Source: CAWELS01 sp964468205
GTDB lineage: Bacteria > Acidobacteriota > Terriglobia > Bryobacterales > Bryobacteraceae
Reading direction: 5' to 3'
DNA: 64,000 bases
Assembly: GCA_964468205.1 (NCBI GenBank)
Contig: CAYXVG010000004.1
Span: 1-64,000 of the forward strand
The position numbers and the translations under genes are program-made. The notes beneath the pieces are model-generated. The model was given only the letters and a program-made list of their open reading frames with translations, was not told the DNA's origin and did no database searches. Of this stretch, positions 54,659 to 63,387 are shown piece by piece; the first letter of the stretch is position 1, and each line of letters opens with the position of its first letter.

Positions 54659-57385
54659 ATGTCCCGAAACCGAGCTTGGTCCATGGAGCGCGAGGCCGCA
54701 CTGGTACGGCTCGGCCGGCTGGCTCTGGAAGAAGCGGACATCGGCGAATTACTGCAGAAATCGGCGGCTCTGGTCGCGGCAACCCTCGAGGTGGAATTCT
54801 GCAAGGTTCTCGAATACCTGCCGGACCGGGAAGCGCTGCTACTGCGGGCCGGAGTGGGCTGGAAAGAAGGACTGGTGGGGCAGGCGCTCGTCACGGCAAC
54901 CGGCGAGACGCACTCCGGCTGCGCTCTGCTCTCGGGGACGCCGGTGGTCGTCGAAGATTTCCATCGGGAAACGCGATTTCAGCCGTCGTTGCTTCACGTT
55001 CATGGAGTTACAAGCGGAGCCAGCGTCGCGATCCCCGGCGCCGGGCCGTTCGGCGTGCTTGGCGTTCATACCAGCCGCCGCCGCGAATTCTCCTCCGAGG
55101 AAGTCGCATTCCTGGAGTCCGCCGCTCAGATTCTCGCCGGGGCCATCAACCGCAGCCGCATCCATGAGGCAATCCGCGAAAGTGAGGAGCGCTTTCGCCG
55201 CACCTTCGAGGATTCACCGATCGGCATGACGATTGTGGGCCTCGACCATCGCTTCGTCCGGGCGAACCGGGTTTTCTGCGAGCTGATGGGCTATTCGGAG
55301 GACGAGTTCCGGCAACTCCGCTTTGAGGAGGTGACGCATCCGGATGACCGGGCGAAAACCAGCGAACTCGCGGCGAAACTTTTCCTTGGAGCGACGTCCC
55401 GCTTCCGCCTCAGAAAGCGCAACATCACCAAGGCAGGCGTAACCGTTTGGGTCGACCTGACGGCGACGCTGGTGAGAGATGACCGCGGAACACCGCTTCA
55501 TGCCGTCTCGATGATCACGGACCTGACCCCGCGGCTGCGGCGGGAAGAAGACATGCAACTCGCCCGGTTCACCCTGGACAATGCACACGAGGCGATCTTC
55601 TGGGTGGAGCCCGATGGGAAGTTGCGGGATGCCAACGAGAGCGCCGGGCGGCTGCTGGGGTACAACCGGCAAGAACTGCTCGCCAAGCATGTATCCGATC
55701 TCGACGAAAGGATGTCGGAAGACGACTGGCCGCGCCTTTGGGCCACTCTCTCGAAACGCGGCCGCGCCGCAATCGAAACGCGAGTTCGGCGCAAGAACGG
55801 CGAAAGTTTTCCCGCCGAGCTGAGCGCCGTTCATCTCAAACTCAACGGTCACGAATACGCTTGCGGCTTCGTCCGCGACATCAGCGCCCGGAAACGCAGC
55901 GAAAACCAACTGAAGGCGAGCGAGGAACACTGGCGGGCCCTCATTGAAAATACTCAGGATCTCATCACCATCCTCAACCCGGACGGCACGGTTCGCTACA
56001 CCAGCCCTTCCATCGAACGCGTGCTCGGCTACGCGCCGGAGGAGCGAGTCGGCAAGAACACCTTCGAACTCATTCATCCCGGCGATGCGGAGCGAGTGCG
56101 GGAAGAACTCGTCCGCGGAGGTCAGAGCCCGAACGCAACCGCCAAGCTGGACTTCCGGTTTCGGCATAAGGACGGATCCTGGCGTCACTTGGAAGCCGTG
56201 GCGCGGAACCTGCTGGATAACCCGGGCGTCGCGGGAATCGTCATTAATTCGCGCGACATTACGGAACGCAAGCGGGCCGAGGAGAAGATCCGCGCCAGCG
56301 AGGAATGGTTTCGTAGCAGTTTCGAGTTTGCCGGCGTCCCCACGGCAATCACAACGGCCGGCGGCCGCTTCCTGCGCGTAAACCCCGCCATGTGCCGGTT
56401 TCTCGGGTTCACGGAAAAGGAACTGCTGAAACTGTCCTGGCTGGAAATCACCCATCCCGAAGACGTCGAAATGAGTCATGAACTACGCCGCGGGCTTTTG
56501 GATGGCGAGGTGCTGTCCTCAGGGGCCGCAAAGCGTTACATCCGGAAGGACGGCTCCATCCGCTGGGGCTACGTCGTTTTGTCGCTGATTCGCGGCGCGG
56601 GCGGCCGCGGCGACCGCATCGCCGCCCAGATCAGCGACATTACTGAACGCAAGCGGGCGGAGCAGGCCCTCCGCCGAAGCGAGGCTGAATTGCGCAATAG
56701 CCAGCAAGAGCTCCAGGCGCTGGCCGGCCGGCTGCTCGACAACGAGGAAGAGGAACACCGCCGCCTGGCGCGCGACCTCCACGATGATTTCAACCAGCGC
56801 CTCGCTGCCGTGGAGTTTGACCTGTCCGAACTTGATATAGCGCGCCTTCCCAACGTTCCAGCTCACCTCAAGAAGAAGCTCCACTCCGCCCGGTCAAGCA
56901 TCTCGGACCTCTCCGACGACATGAGGCGGCTGGCGTATCAGCTCCACCCGGCCGCCATCGAGATTCTCGGGTTGCCCGCGGCATTGCAGCAGCAGTGCCA
57001 GGAGGCCTCGCAGATGGGACAGCGGAGCGTGCGTTTCACCGGGCGGAATCTGCCCGCGGCATTTCCCCCCGATACCGCCCTGTGCCTCTACCGCATCACG
57101 CAGGAGTGCCTGCGGAATATCGCCAAGCACAGCCGTGCCCGCAAGGTTTCGGTCACACTTTCCGGGGTCCGTCACGGCCTGCGACTCTCCATCAAGGACA
57201 ACGGCGTCGGATTCGACGAGAAGGTGGTGGAGAAAAAGCGCGGCCTGGGGCTCATCAGCATGCGCGAACGCGCCCGGCTGGTGGGCGGCAGCCTGGCGGT
57301 GAAATCAGCTCCGGGACAGGGTACGCAAGTGGTGGCGGAAGCGCCGTTGCCGAGTCCGGAAAAACCTGATCCGGCACGGTTTTAA
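54659..57385 (+). CDS. Soluble GAF/PAS sensor histidine kinase (NarL-partner type)
   Basis: A 908-residue kinase without membrane segments, so it senses an internal signal. A GAF domain (~15-165) and four PAS/PAC units (~170-290, 295-410, 415-535, 540-660) precede a HisKA_3 domain with the phosphoacceptor in ARDLHDDFNQRLAAVE and a compact HATPase (DNGVGFDE, GLGLISMRERA). This class pairs with LuxR-type regulators, and one follows after 44 bases. ATG 54659 is chosen over TTG 54632. Many PAS units suggest several ligands or redox/haem inputs; none is identifiable. Confidence 0.92.
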   Translation: MSRNRAWSMEREAALVRLGRLALEEADIGELLQKSAALVAATLEVEFCKVLEYLPDREALLLRAGVGWKEGLVGQALVTATGETHSGCALLSGTPVVVEDFHRETRFQPSLLHVHGVTSGASVAIPGAGPFGVLGVHTSRRREFSSEEVAFLESAAQILAGAINRSRIHEAIRESEERFRRTFEDSPIGMTIVGLDHRFVRANRVFCELMGYSEDEFRQLRFEEVTHPDDRAKTSELAAKLFLGATSRFRLRKRNITKAGVTVWVDLTATLVRDDRGTPLHAVSMITDLTPRLRREEDMQLARFTLDNAHEAIFWVEPDGKLRDANESAGRLLGYNRQELLAKHVSDLDERMSEDDWPRLWATLSKRGRAAIETRVRRKNGESFPAELSAVHLKLNGHEYACGFVRDISARKRSENQLKASEEHWRALIENTQDLITILNPDGTVRYTSPSIERVLGYAPEERVGKNTFELIHPGDAERVREELVRGGQSPNATAKLDFRFRHKDGSWRHLEAVARNLLDNPGVAGIVINSRDITERKRAEEKIRASEEWFRSSFEFAGVPTAITTAGGRFLRVNPAMCRFLGFTEKELLKLSWLEITHPEDVEMSHELRRGLLDGEVLSSGAAKRYIRKDGSIRWGYVVLSLIRGAGGRGDRIAAQISDITERKRAEQALRRSEAELRNSQQELQALAGRLLDNEEEEHRRLARDLHDDFNQRLAAVEFDLSELDIARLPNVPAHLKKKLHSARSSISDLSDDMRRLAYQLHPAAIEILGLPAALQQQCQEASQMGQRSVRFTGRNLPAAFPPDTALCLYRITQECLRNIAKHSRARKVSVTLSGVRHGLRLSIKDNGVGFDEKVVEKKRGLGLISMRERARLVGGSLAVKSAPGQGTQVVAEAPLPSPEKPDPARF

Positions 57386-57429
57386 GAATCACCGGCGAAG
57401 ACTAGGTGTAAACTTGAGTCACGAGTGCG

Positions 57430-58089
57430 ATGGGCCAACCCGCCACACGGTTACGATTGATGCTCGCCGATGATCACGCGCTGGTCCTCGGCGGCATTAA
57501 GGGCATGCTGGAGTCAAGCTACGACGTGGTCGGTGTCGCCGAGGACGGCCGCCAACTGGTTCGGGCCGCCGAAGAATTGAAGCCGGATATCATCCTGCTG
57601 GATATCTCGATGCCTCAACTGAACGGCATTGAGGTGGCGCGGCGGCTGGCCAAGTCCTTGCCGGACACGAAGCTCATCTTCGTAACAATGCACGCCGACG
57701 CGACCTTTGTCACCGCAGCTCTCAAGGCCGGAGCCTCCGGGTATGTGATCAAGAAGTCGGCGCCCCGCGAATTGGTGAAAGCCATCGAAGAGGTCCGGCG
57801 CGGCCGGACGTATGTAACTCCCTTGGTAACAAGGGGCTTTGTCGATTCCGTCTTGGCGCCATATGAATCGTCTGAAACTTTCGGCCGGTTGACTCCCCGC
57901 CAACGCGAAGTGCTCCAGTTGGTCGCCGAGGGTCATTCCATTAAGGAGATCGCGGCCAGACTCTTCATCTCTCCAAAAACGGTGGAGTTTCACAAGTCGC
58001 GAATCATGAAGGCGCTGGGGTTGCGCAACACCGCGGAACTCGTCAAGTACGCCCTCAAACACGGAATCGTCTCCATCGAAGAATCCTGA
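57430..58089 (+). CDS. NarL/FixJ-type response regulator
   Basis: A 219-residue regulator. The receiver (~8-125) has the acidic pair LADDHALV, phosphoacceptor Asp in ILLDISMPQLNG and the Lys in VIKKSAP. The DNA-binding half is a LuxR-type HTH (LTPRQREVLQLVAEGHSIKE, FISPKTVEFHKSRIMKALG). It is the direct partner of the upstream kinase. The palindrome at 58137-58160 just beyond it could be a target site or its own terminator. Confidence 0.95.
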   Translation: MGQPATRLRLMLADDHALVLGGIKGMLESSYDVVGVAEDGRQLVRAAEELKPDIILLDISMPQLNGIEVARRLAKSLPDTKLIFVTMHADATFVTAALKAGASGYVIKKSAPRELVKAIEEVRRGRTYVTPLVTRGFVDSVLAPYESSETFGRLTPRQREVLQLVAEGHSIKEIAARLFISPKTVEFHKSRIMKALGLRNTAELVKYALKHGIVSIEES

Positions 58090-58136
58090 TCATTCTCCGC
58101 CGGCCTGGACGGCGAATTGTTTCTTTCCGGAACAAC

Positions 58137-58160
58137 AAAACTCGGGAATTACCGAGTTGT
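58137..58160. promoter_or_regulatory. Palindromic element, copy 1
   Basis: AACTCGG and CCGAGTT are perfect inverted arms around GAATTA. It shares 19 of 24 positions with 59383-59406. It lies 48 bases after the response regulator stop and 112 bases before the first pseudoreceiver gene. It may be a regulator-binding site or a terminator hairpin; no T run follows (GTTGTCACGG). Confidence 0.5.
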
Positions 58161-58272
58161 CACGGCCAATTGACGGGCGTAATCTTAGAGTGAAGACCGG
58201 AGGGGAGGCGGACGAAGTGTCTCGCCAGGTTCGTGCCGGGGAGACAGCTTCAGACATGGGAGGTGGCCGCTG

Positions 58273-58773
58273 ATGCATGGACCGTTGACGAACTTGCCAG
58301 ATCACCATGGACCCAGGGATCGCGTGGCGGTGTTGGCCGTCAGCCCTTACCGCGCCGACCACGGCACTCTGCGGAACATATTCAGTCACACTCGATGGGA
58401 ACTCCACGGGGCGACGGATTGCCGGCAGGCAATCGAGTTTCTTAAGCGTAACAAAGTGGGTGTCCTCGTCTGTGATTCCGAACTCCCCGACGGGAGATGG
58501 ACGGACCTGCTCGATAACATCGCCCGGATTCCGGAATCCCCTCTGTTGGTTGTCTCCGCCCGTAACGCGGGGGATGCTCTCTGGGCGGAAGCGCTCAGTC
58601 TCGGAGCCTATGATGTACTCTCGAAACCCTTCGACAAAGCCGAAGTAATCCGGATTGTCAGCTTGGCGTGGCTCCAGTGGAAGCAGCGAACACGGCAGCA
58701 GGGCGTGATGAAAAGCGGGCCCGCCCGGGAACACCATTCAGAGTTTACGGCCGTGCGGCGGGCGACAGCGTAA
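58273..58773 (+). CDS. Small receiver-like protein 1 (LPDGxW type)
   Basis: A 166-residue stand-alone receiver fold. D68 in VLVCDSELPDGRW sits where the phosphoacceptor should be, and K118 in LSKPFD is present, but the N-terminal acidic pair is missing (VAVLAVSPYR), so Mg binding and phosphorylation are doubtful. No output domain; the tail is basic. GGAGGTGG 8 bases before ATG 58273. It is closely paralogous to the next gene: the key residues have the same numbers. It lies downstream of a kinase-regulator pair and may tune it by binding either protein. Confidence 0.85.
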   Translation: MHGPLTNLPDHHGPRDRVAVLAVSPYRADHGTLRNIFSHTRWELHGATDCRQAIEFLKRNKVGVLVCDSELPDGRWTDLLDNIARIPESPLLVVSARNAGDALWAEALSLGAYDVLSKPFDKAEVIRIVSLAWLQWKQRTRQQGVMKSGPAREHHSEFTAVRRATA

Positions 58774-58819
58774 CTTTCCGCCAGTCCAGCGCGTAGCCCC
58801 CCAACAGAGGAGCTTTCTA

Positions 58820-59320
58820 ATGGAGACCCCCTTGAATAACGTAGATAAGTGCCACGGTGCGGGGGAACGCGTGGCGGTACTCGCCGTCAGTCCCAACCGC
58901 AATGACCTGCGAACCCTGCGGAACATATTCGGCCACACCCGCTGGCGGCTCCACGAAGCCGGTGATCGCGAGCAAGCGGAAGGATTTTTCGCATCTAACC
59001 GCGTAGGGGTCCTAATATGCGATTCCGAACTGCCCGACGGGAGATGGACGAATCTGCTTGAGAGCATCCCGCGGAGCGGCGGTTCTCCCCTGTTGGTCGT
59101 CTGCGCGGAGGACGCCGAAAAGTCCCTGTGGGCGGAAGCGCTCAATCTTGGGGCCTACGATGTGCTCTCCAAACCCTTCGATAAGGTCGAGGTGATCCGG
59201 ATAGTCAGCCTCGCGTGGCTCCAGTGGCGGCAGCGAATCAAACGGTGCGAGGCGGAGGAAGACTCGTCAACCGGGGAACGCCGTTCCGCTCGATCCACCT
59301 TACGGCCGGTGGCGGCGTGA
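58820..59320 (+). CDS. Small receiver-like protein 2 (LPDGxW type)
   Basis: A 166-residue paralogue of 58273-58773, alignable without gaps over its receiver part: VAVLAVSPNR, LRNIFGHTRW, D68 in VLICDSELPDGRW, WAEALNLGAYDVLSKPF with K118. It again lacks the acidic pair. GAGGAG lies 8 bases before ATG 58820. The N-terminal ~15 and C-terminal ~30 residues have diverged from copy 1, so the duplication is not recent. Role presumably shared or antagonistic. Confidence 0.85.
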   Translation: METPLNNVDKCHGAGERVAVLAVSPNRNDLRTLRNIFGHTRWRLHEAGDREQAEGFFASNRVGVLICDSELPDGRWTNLLESIPRSGGSPLLVVCAEDAEKSLWAEALNLGAYDVLSKPFDKVEVIRIVSLAWLQWRQRIKRCEAEEDSSTGERRSARSTLRPVAA

Positions 59321-59382
59321 CGCCCCCCGGTCGAAAACCCTTTGTTTTGGCTGGGGATGTAACGTCCAGGTTTAGCTCTGGT

Positions 59383-59406
59383 AAAACCGGGGACTTCCCC
59401 AGTTGT
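59383..59406. promoter_or_regulatory. Palindromic element, copy 2
   Basis: AACCGGGG and CCCCAGTT are near-perfect inverted arms around ACTT, followed by GTTTTG. It aligns with 58137-58160 including the flanking AAAAC and AGTTGT. It lies 62 bases after the second receiver gene and 36 bases before the third. Operator and terminator are both possible. Confidence 0.5.
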
Positions 59407-59442
59407 TTTGAGACAATTCCAGAGCTTAATGTGGATATAACA

Positions 59443-59823
59443 ATGAGCGTTAGGGTGCTATTAATAATGAATCCCGGACGCCGGAGCGCGGTAATCAGTA
59501 ACTTCGATTCCTCCAGCGTCAGGTTCGCCGAGGCCTCCAGCCGGCGGGAAGCGTTGCGTTTTCTGTACGCTGACCCGCAGTTCGATCTCGTGATTGCCGA
59601 CATGACCCTGCCAGACGGCACGTGGTGCGACGTGCTCAGGGACCTGCGCAACGCCGGAGCAAACACCCATCTCTTCGTGTGCTCGGAGCGCCAAGGGCAG
59701 GTTTTGTGCGGCGATATCGTCGCGCGTGGAGGTTACTATGCGGTCGCCTCTCCTCACGATTGGAAACCGCCCCGGCAGTTGGTTCAATCTGCTTCCGGCA
59801 TGAGCCGGCACGCCGCCGCCTAA
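59443..59823 (+). CDS. Small receiver-like protein 3 (LPDGxW type, most degenerate)
   Basis: A 126-residue short receiver fold with D53 in LVIADMTLPDGTW. The acidic pair is absent (VRVLLIMNPG), and the conserved Lys is lost: VASPHDW stands where the paralogues have VLSKPFD. GTG 59431 is a possible alternative start. It is therefore a probable pseudoreceiver that cannot follow the normal switch mechanism. It is third in a row after copies 1 and 2, clearly related but more distant. Confidence 0.8.
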   Translation: MSVRVLLIMNPGRRSAVISNFDSSSVRFAEASSRREALRFLYADPQFDLVIADMTLPDGTWCDVLRDLRNAGANTHLFVCSERQGQVLCGDIVARGGYYAVASPHDWKPPRQLVQSASGMSRHAAA

Positions 59824-59923
59824 AACGAACTCCGGTGCTCCGCTGTCCCGGAGTGACAGCAAAACGCAAACCAACAGCGGCCGGACCGCGCGTCCTCCCG
59901 GTAGTACAATGCGAGTCGAGCTC

Positions 59924-61117
59924 ATGAAGATCACCCGCATTGAGACCCTCATCCTGAAGGCGCCCCTCGGAAAAGAAAAGTTCTGGTCTTCTCAGGCCGC
60001 CTTCCCGGAACGTAAGTGCCTGCTCGTCCGCATCGGTACTGACGCCGGCATCGACGGCTGGGGCGAAGGCGGTCAGTACGGCCCGGCCGAGCCCGTCGCG
60101 GCGCATATCCACGACGTCTTCGCGCCAATGCTGCTCGGCCAGGACCCCTGCCAACCCGTGGTCCACTGGGAACGCATGTACAACCACACCCGGGATTTCG
60201 GCGCCAAGGGCTCGACCGTCGAAGCCATTAGCGGCATCGACATCGCCCTTTGGGACATCCTCGGCAAGGCCCGGCAGGCGCCCGTCTTCGAGCTGATGGG
60301 CGGCGCCTTCCGGCGCGAAGTCCAGACCTACGCCACTGGCCTCTACTACCGCGGCGAGGAATCTCTCACTCTCCAGGGAAACCTCCCCCGGCTCAAGGAG
60401 GAAGCCGCCCGCTGGCGTGACGACGGCTTCCCTGCCCTGAAAGCCAAAATCGGCCTCCTCACGCCGCCCGAGGACATCGAGCGCATCGCCGCCGCCCGGG
60501 AAGTCATCGGCAAGGACATGCTGCTCATGGTGGACGCCAACCACGCCTACTCGGCCCATGTCGCCTGCCAGGTGGCGGAAGCGATTGAGCCGTTCCACAT
60601 TTACTGGTATGAGGAACCTGTCGTGCCCGAGGATCTCGAAGGCTACAAACAGGTGAAGGCCTCCACCAGCATCGCCATCGCCGGCGGAGAGTGCGAGCAT
60701 ACCCGTTACGGGTTCGCCCGCTGGTTCCGCGAACGGGCCATCGATATCGCCCAACCCGACACCTGCGCCGCCGGCGGATTGAGCGAACTGCGACGCATCG
60801 CGGACATGGCCTCCGCCTGCCACGTGCAGTGCATACCGCACGTCTGGGGCAGCGGCGTCGCCATCGCCGCCGGACTGCAGTTCCTGGCTACCCTGCCCCC
60901 CTCGCCCCACACCGCCATCTCGCACCCGCCCTACAACGCCCCCATGCTCGAATGGGATGCGGCCCGCAATCCTCTCCGAACCGCGCTGTTGAAGAACCCG
61001 CTCCACCCGGAGAGCGGCAAAGTTCGCGTCCCCGGCGAGCCCGGCATCGGCGCCGACGTAGACCTCGATGAAGCCGGCAAGTATCTCGTTTCGCGCCGCG
61101 TCAGCGAAGCGGCCTGA
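59924..61117 (+). CDS. Enolase-superfamily sugar-acid dehydratase (mandelate racemase subgroup)
   Basis: A 397-residue Mg enzyme. The capping domain (~1-125) is followed by a barrel with K-x-K (ALKAKIG), metal ligands in VDANHAY, EEPVVPED and GGECEHTRYG, and the His of CIPHVWGSG. The pattern fits galactonate/gluconate-type dehydratases of the mandelate racemase subgroup. ATG 59924 is preferred to ATG 59909. The exact sugar acid is unknown; it agrees with the sugar-using content of the region. Confidence 0.88.
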   Translation: MKITRIETLILKAPLGKEKFWSSQAAFPERKCLLVRIGTDAGIDGWGEGGQYGPAEPVAAHIHDVFAPMLLGQDPCQPVVHWERMYNHTRDFGAKGSTVEAISGIDIALWDILGKARQAPVFELMGGAFRREVQTYATGLYYRGEESLTLQGNLPRLKEEAARWRDDGFPALKAKIGLLTPPEDIERIAAAREVIGKDMLLMVDANHAYSAHVACQVAEAIEPFHIYWYEEPVVPEDLEGYKQVKASTSIAIAGGECEHTRYGFARWFRERAIDIAQPDTCAAGGLSELRRIADMASACHVQCIPHVWGSGVAIAAGLQFLATLPPSPHTAISHPPYNAPMLEWDAARNPLRTALLKNPLHPESGKVRVPGEPGIGADVDLDEAGKYLVSRRVSEAA

Positions 61118-61140
61118 CCGCGAACCGCTATAATCGAATT

Positions 61141-61548
61141 GTGAAATTCACAGGTGCACTCCTCACCGCCGCTCTCCTTCTGGCGGGTTGCGGCGGATCA
61201 AATGGCGATGACGCGGCCGTGAAACAAGGCGTGATCGATCACGTGACTGGGAAGGCCGGTCTCGATCTCGACCTCATGGACATGGACGTCACCTCCATCA
61301 CCTACGGCGACGGCGGCGATTCCGCTACCGCGGTCGTGTCTTTTCAGGCCAAGGGTTCCGACGACCCGGGCGCCGGCATGCAGATGCAGTACACCCTTGA
61401 ACGCAAGGGCAACCGCTGGGTTGTGGAAGGCAAATCCGGCGTCGGCGATAGCCCCCACGGCGAAATGGGCGACCCGCACCGTACCATGCCTCCGCCCGCT
61501 GGAGGGCATCCGCCGATCGAGTCCCCGCCACCGGACAGTCAGAATTAG
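61141..61548 (+). CDS. Small lipoprotein of unknown function
   Basis: A 135-residue lipoprotein: leader and lipobox LLAGC. The mature part is a small alpha/beta domain with a charged Asp-rich stretch (LDLDLMDMDVTS), then strands (ATAVVSFQAKG, MQYTLERKGNRWVVEG), and a Gly/Pro/His-rich tail. GTG start at 61141, 23 bases after the dehydratase stop. The fold resembles NTF2- or DUF4878-like small lipoproteins, which is only a shape-based guess. A hairpin follows at 61566-61598. Confidence 0.75.
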   Translation: MKFTGALLTAALLLAGCGGSNGDDAAVKQGVIDHVTGKAGLDLDLMDMDVTSITYGDGGDSATAVVSFQAKGSDDPGAGMQMQYTLERKGNRWVVEGKSGVGDSPHGEMGDPHRTMPPPAGGHPPIESPPPDSQN

Positions 61549-61565
61549 CACCAACGACGCGCGAT

Positions 61566-61598
61566 GCCGATGGGCCGGCGCTCCGCCCACCCATCGGC
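61566..61598 (+). terminator. Hairpin between lipoprotein gene and hemL
   Basis: GCCGATGGG and CCCATCGGC form a 9-base perfect stem around a 15-base GC-rich loop, 17 bases after the lipoprotein stop and 30 before the hemL start. No T run follows. Confidence 0.5.
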
Positions 61599-61628
61599 CC
61601 TGCAGAGCGGCTTGCTAGACTAGCCTTG

Positions 61629-62891
61629 ATGAAACAGGACAGGTCGCAAGCTCTCTTCGAACGCGCGCAGCGGACGATTCCCGGCGGCGTCAATTCGCCC
61701 GTGCGCGCCTTCCGCGGCGTCGGAGGCACGCCTCCCTTCATCGAACGGGCCGACGGCGCCCGCGTCTTTGATGTCGACGGCAACGAGTACATCGACTATG
61801 TCGGCTCCTGGGGGCCCATGATCCTCGGCCACCGTTGCCCGGCCGTCATTCGGGCGATCGAGGAGGCGCTACCCATTGGCACGAGCTTCGGCGCCCCGAC
61901 CGAACGCGAAGTTGAAATGGCCGAGCTCATCTGTGAAGCCGTCCCTTCCATCGAAATGGTGCGCCTGGTAAATTCCGGCACCGAAGCCACCATGAGCGCC
62001 CTCCGCGTCGCCCGCGGCTTCACCGGGCGGGACCTGACCATCAAGTTCGAGGGCTGCTACCACGGCCACGTCGATTCCCTGCTCGTCAAAGCCGGCTCCG
62101 GCGTGGCGACGCTCGGCATTCCCGACACCGCGGGCGTGCCCGCCGCATTCGCCGAAACCACCATCACGCTGCCGTTCAACTCCATTCCCGCCGTCGAGGA
62201 AGCCTTCTCGGAGAAGGGCGGCCAAATCGCCGCGGTCATCGTCGAGCCGATCGCCGGCAACATGGGCTGCGTGCCGCCCGCGCCGGGTTTCCTCGAATGC
62301 CTCCGCGGACTATGCACTAGATACGGCGCGGTGCTCATCTTCGACGAGGTGATGACCGGCTTCCGCGTCGCCCACGGAGGAGCCCAGCAGATCTACGGCG
62401 TGATTCCCGACATGACCGCGCTCGGTAAGGTGATCGGCGGCGGCTTGCCCATCGCGGCCTACGGCGGCCGCCGGGACATCATGTCCACCGTGGCCCCATC
62501 CGGCCCCGTTTACCAGGCGGGTACCCTCTCCGGCAACCCCCTCGCCGTCAGCGCCGGACTGGCCGTGCTGCGTGAGCTAAAGGCGCATCTGGAGATCTAC
62601 GAAATCCTCGAAGCCCGCGGCGCCCAACTCACCGCCGACCCCCCGCCCGGAACCACCGTCAACCGCGTCGGCTCCATGTTCACGTTCTTCTTCACCGAAA
62701 ACGCGGTCACGGACTACGCCAGCGCCAAGACCAGCGACACCAAACGCTTCGCCCGCTTCCACCGGGCCATGCTCGAAGCCGGAATCTACCTCGCCCCCTC
62801 CCAATTCGAGGCGGGGTTCATCTCCACCACCCACTCCCAGGAAGATATCGCTAGAACGGCGGCTGCGGCGAAGAAGGCGGCCGCAGCCTGA
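61629..62891 (+). CDS. hemL: Glutamate-1-semialdehyde 2,1-aminomutase
   Basis: A 420-residue pyridoxal-phosphate enzyme making 5-aminolevulinate for haem and related tetrapyrroles (C5 route). Motifs: RTIPGGVNSPVRAF near the start, VNSGTEATMSALRVARG, LIFDEVMTGFRVA and the cofactor lysine in LGKVIGGGLPIAAYGG. Full length. The ATG at 61629 follows an in-frame TTG. Its last 41 bases overlap the end of the opposite-strand gene 62851-63387. Confidence 0.96.
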   Translation: MKQDRSQALFERAQRTIPGGVNSPVRAFRGVGGTPPFIERADGARVFDVDGNEYIDYVGSWGPMILGHRCPAVIRAIEEALPIGTSFGAPTEREVEMAELICEAVPSIEMVRLVNSGTEATMSALRVARGFTGRDLTIKFEGCYHGHVDSLLVKAGSGVATLGIPDTAGVPAAFAETTITLPFNSIPAVEEAFSEKGGQIAAVIVEPIAGNMGCVPPAPGFLECLRGLCTRYGAVLIFDEVMTGFRVAHGGAQQIYGVIPDMTALGKVIGGGLPIAAYGGRRDIMSTVAPSGPVYQAGTLSGNPLAVSAGLAVLRELKAHLEIYEILEARGAQLTADPPPGTTVNRVGSMFTFFFTENAVTDYASAKTSDTKRFARFHRAMLEAGIYLAPSQFEAGFISTTHSQEDIARTAAAAKKAAAA

Positions 62892-63387
62892 CCGATTCGA
62901 GGATCCGCCGGCCCGACCAGTACGCAACGGCCAGGAAGAACAACAAACTGCAGCCGACGATCGTGTGGCGGCGTCCCCGGCTCAACAGGCTGGGCCGGAA
63001 CAGGCCCTCTTCCGCGAATCTCAGGCGGACTGCCAGCGCCAGCTCAGCGTCCGTATCCATCCGGCGGCCATCGAATCCCACTTGGTAGTCTCCCGCCACC
63101 GCCGCCGGAAAACGAAAGCGTCCCGCCGCCTGGCCGGGAATCAATCGTAGATAGGCGGAATCCTGCCCTTGCTGATTGCTGTTCCGCATGCCCGGCCCCA
63201 CCAAGGCGACGTCGACCTCCGGACCGCCCCGCAAGACGCGGTAGTCCACTTCGATCACCGCCTGCTCTTGCTTGAGCGTCAGATTCACCGCCCGCACCTG
63301 CCCCTTGGCCAGCGGAATCGTGTCTTCCACCACCACCAGCGTATCCGGCGCCGCCTGCGCCAGCAGTAGAACAAGCAAGGGAATCAT
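62851..63387 (-). CDS. Exported protein with C-terminal membrane anchor, unknown function
   Basis: A 178-residue protein: short leader (MIPLLVLLLAQAA), a beta-rich periplasmic domain (~15-125) with DTIPLAKGQVRAVNLTLKQ and GDYQVGFDGRR, a membrane helix (~145-162, VGCSLLFFLAVAYW) and a basic/Pro tail. The arrangement recalls emp24/GOLD-like single-pass proteins, but I cannot assign a family. The start shares a base with the amidohydrolase stop (TGATG), so they are coupled. The 3' end overlaps hemL by 41 bases. Confidence 0.7.
   Translation of the reverse strand: MIPLLVLLLAQAAPDTLVVVEDTIPLAKGQVRAVNLTLKQEQAVIEVDYRVLRGGPEVDVALVGPGMRNSNQQGQDSAYLRLIPGQAAGRFRFPAAVAGDYQVGFDGRRMDTDAELALAVRLRFAEEGLFRPSLLSRGRRHTIVGCSLLFFLAVAYWSGRRILESVRLRPPSSPQPPF

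Noticed and set aside
58170..58190. Third copy of the TTGACGGGCGT operator-like element
   Set aside because: Only the first 11 bases match; the AGTATTACT core, dyads and a -10 box are missing.
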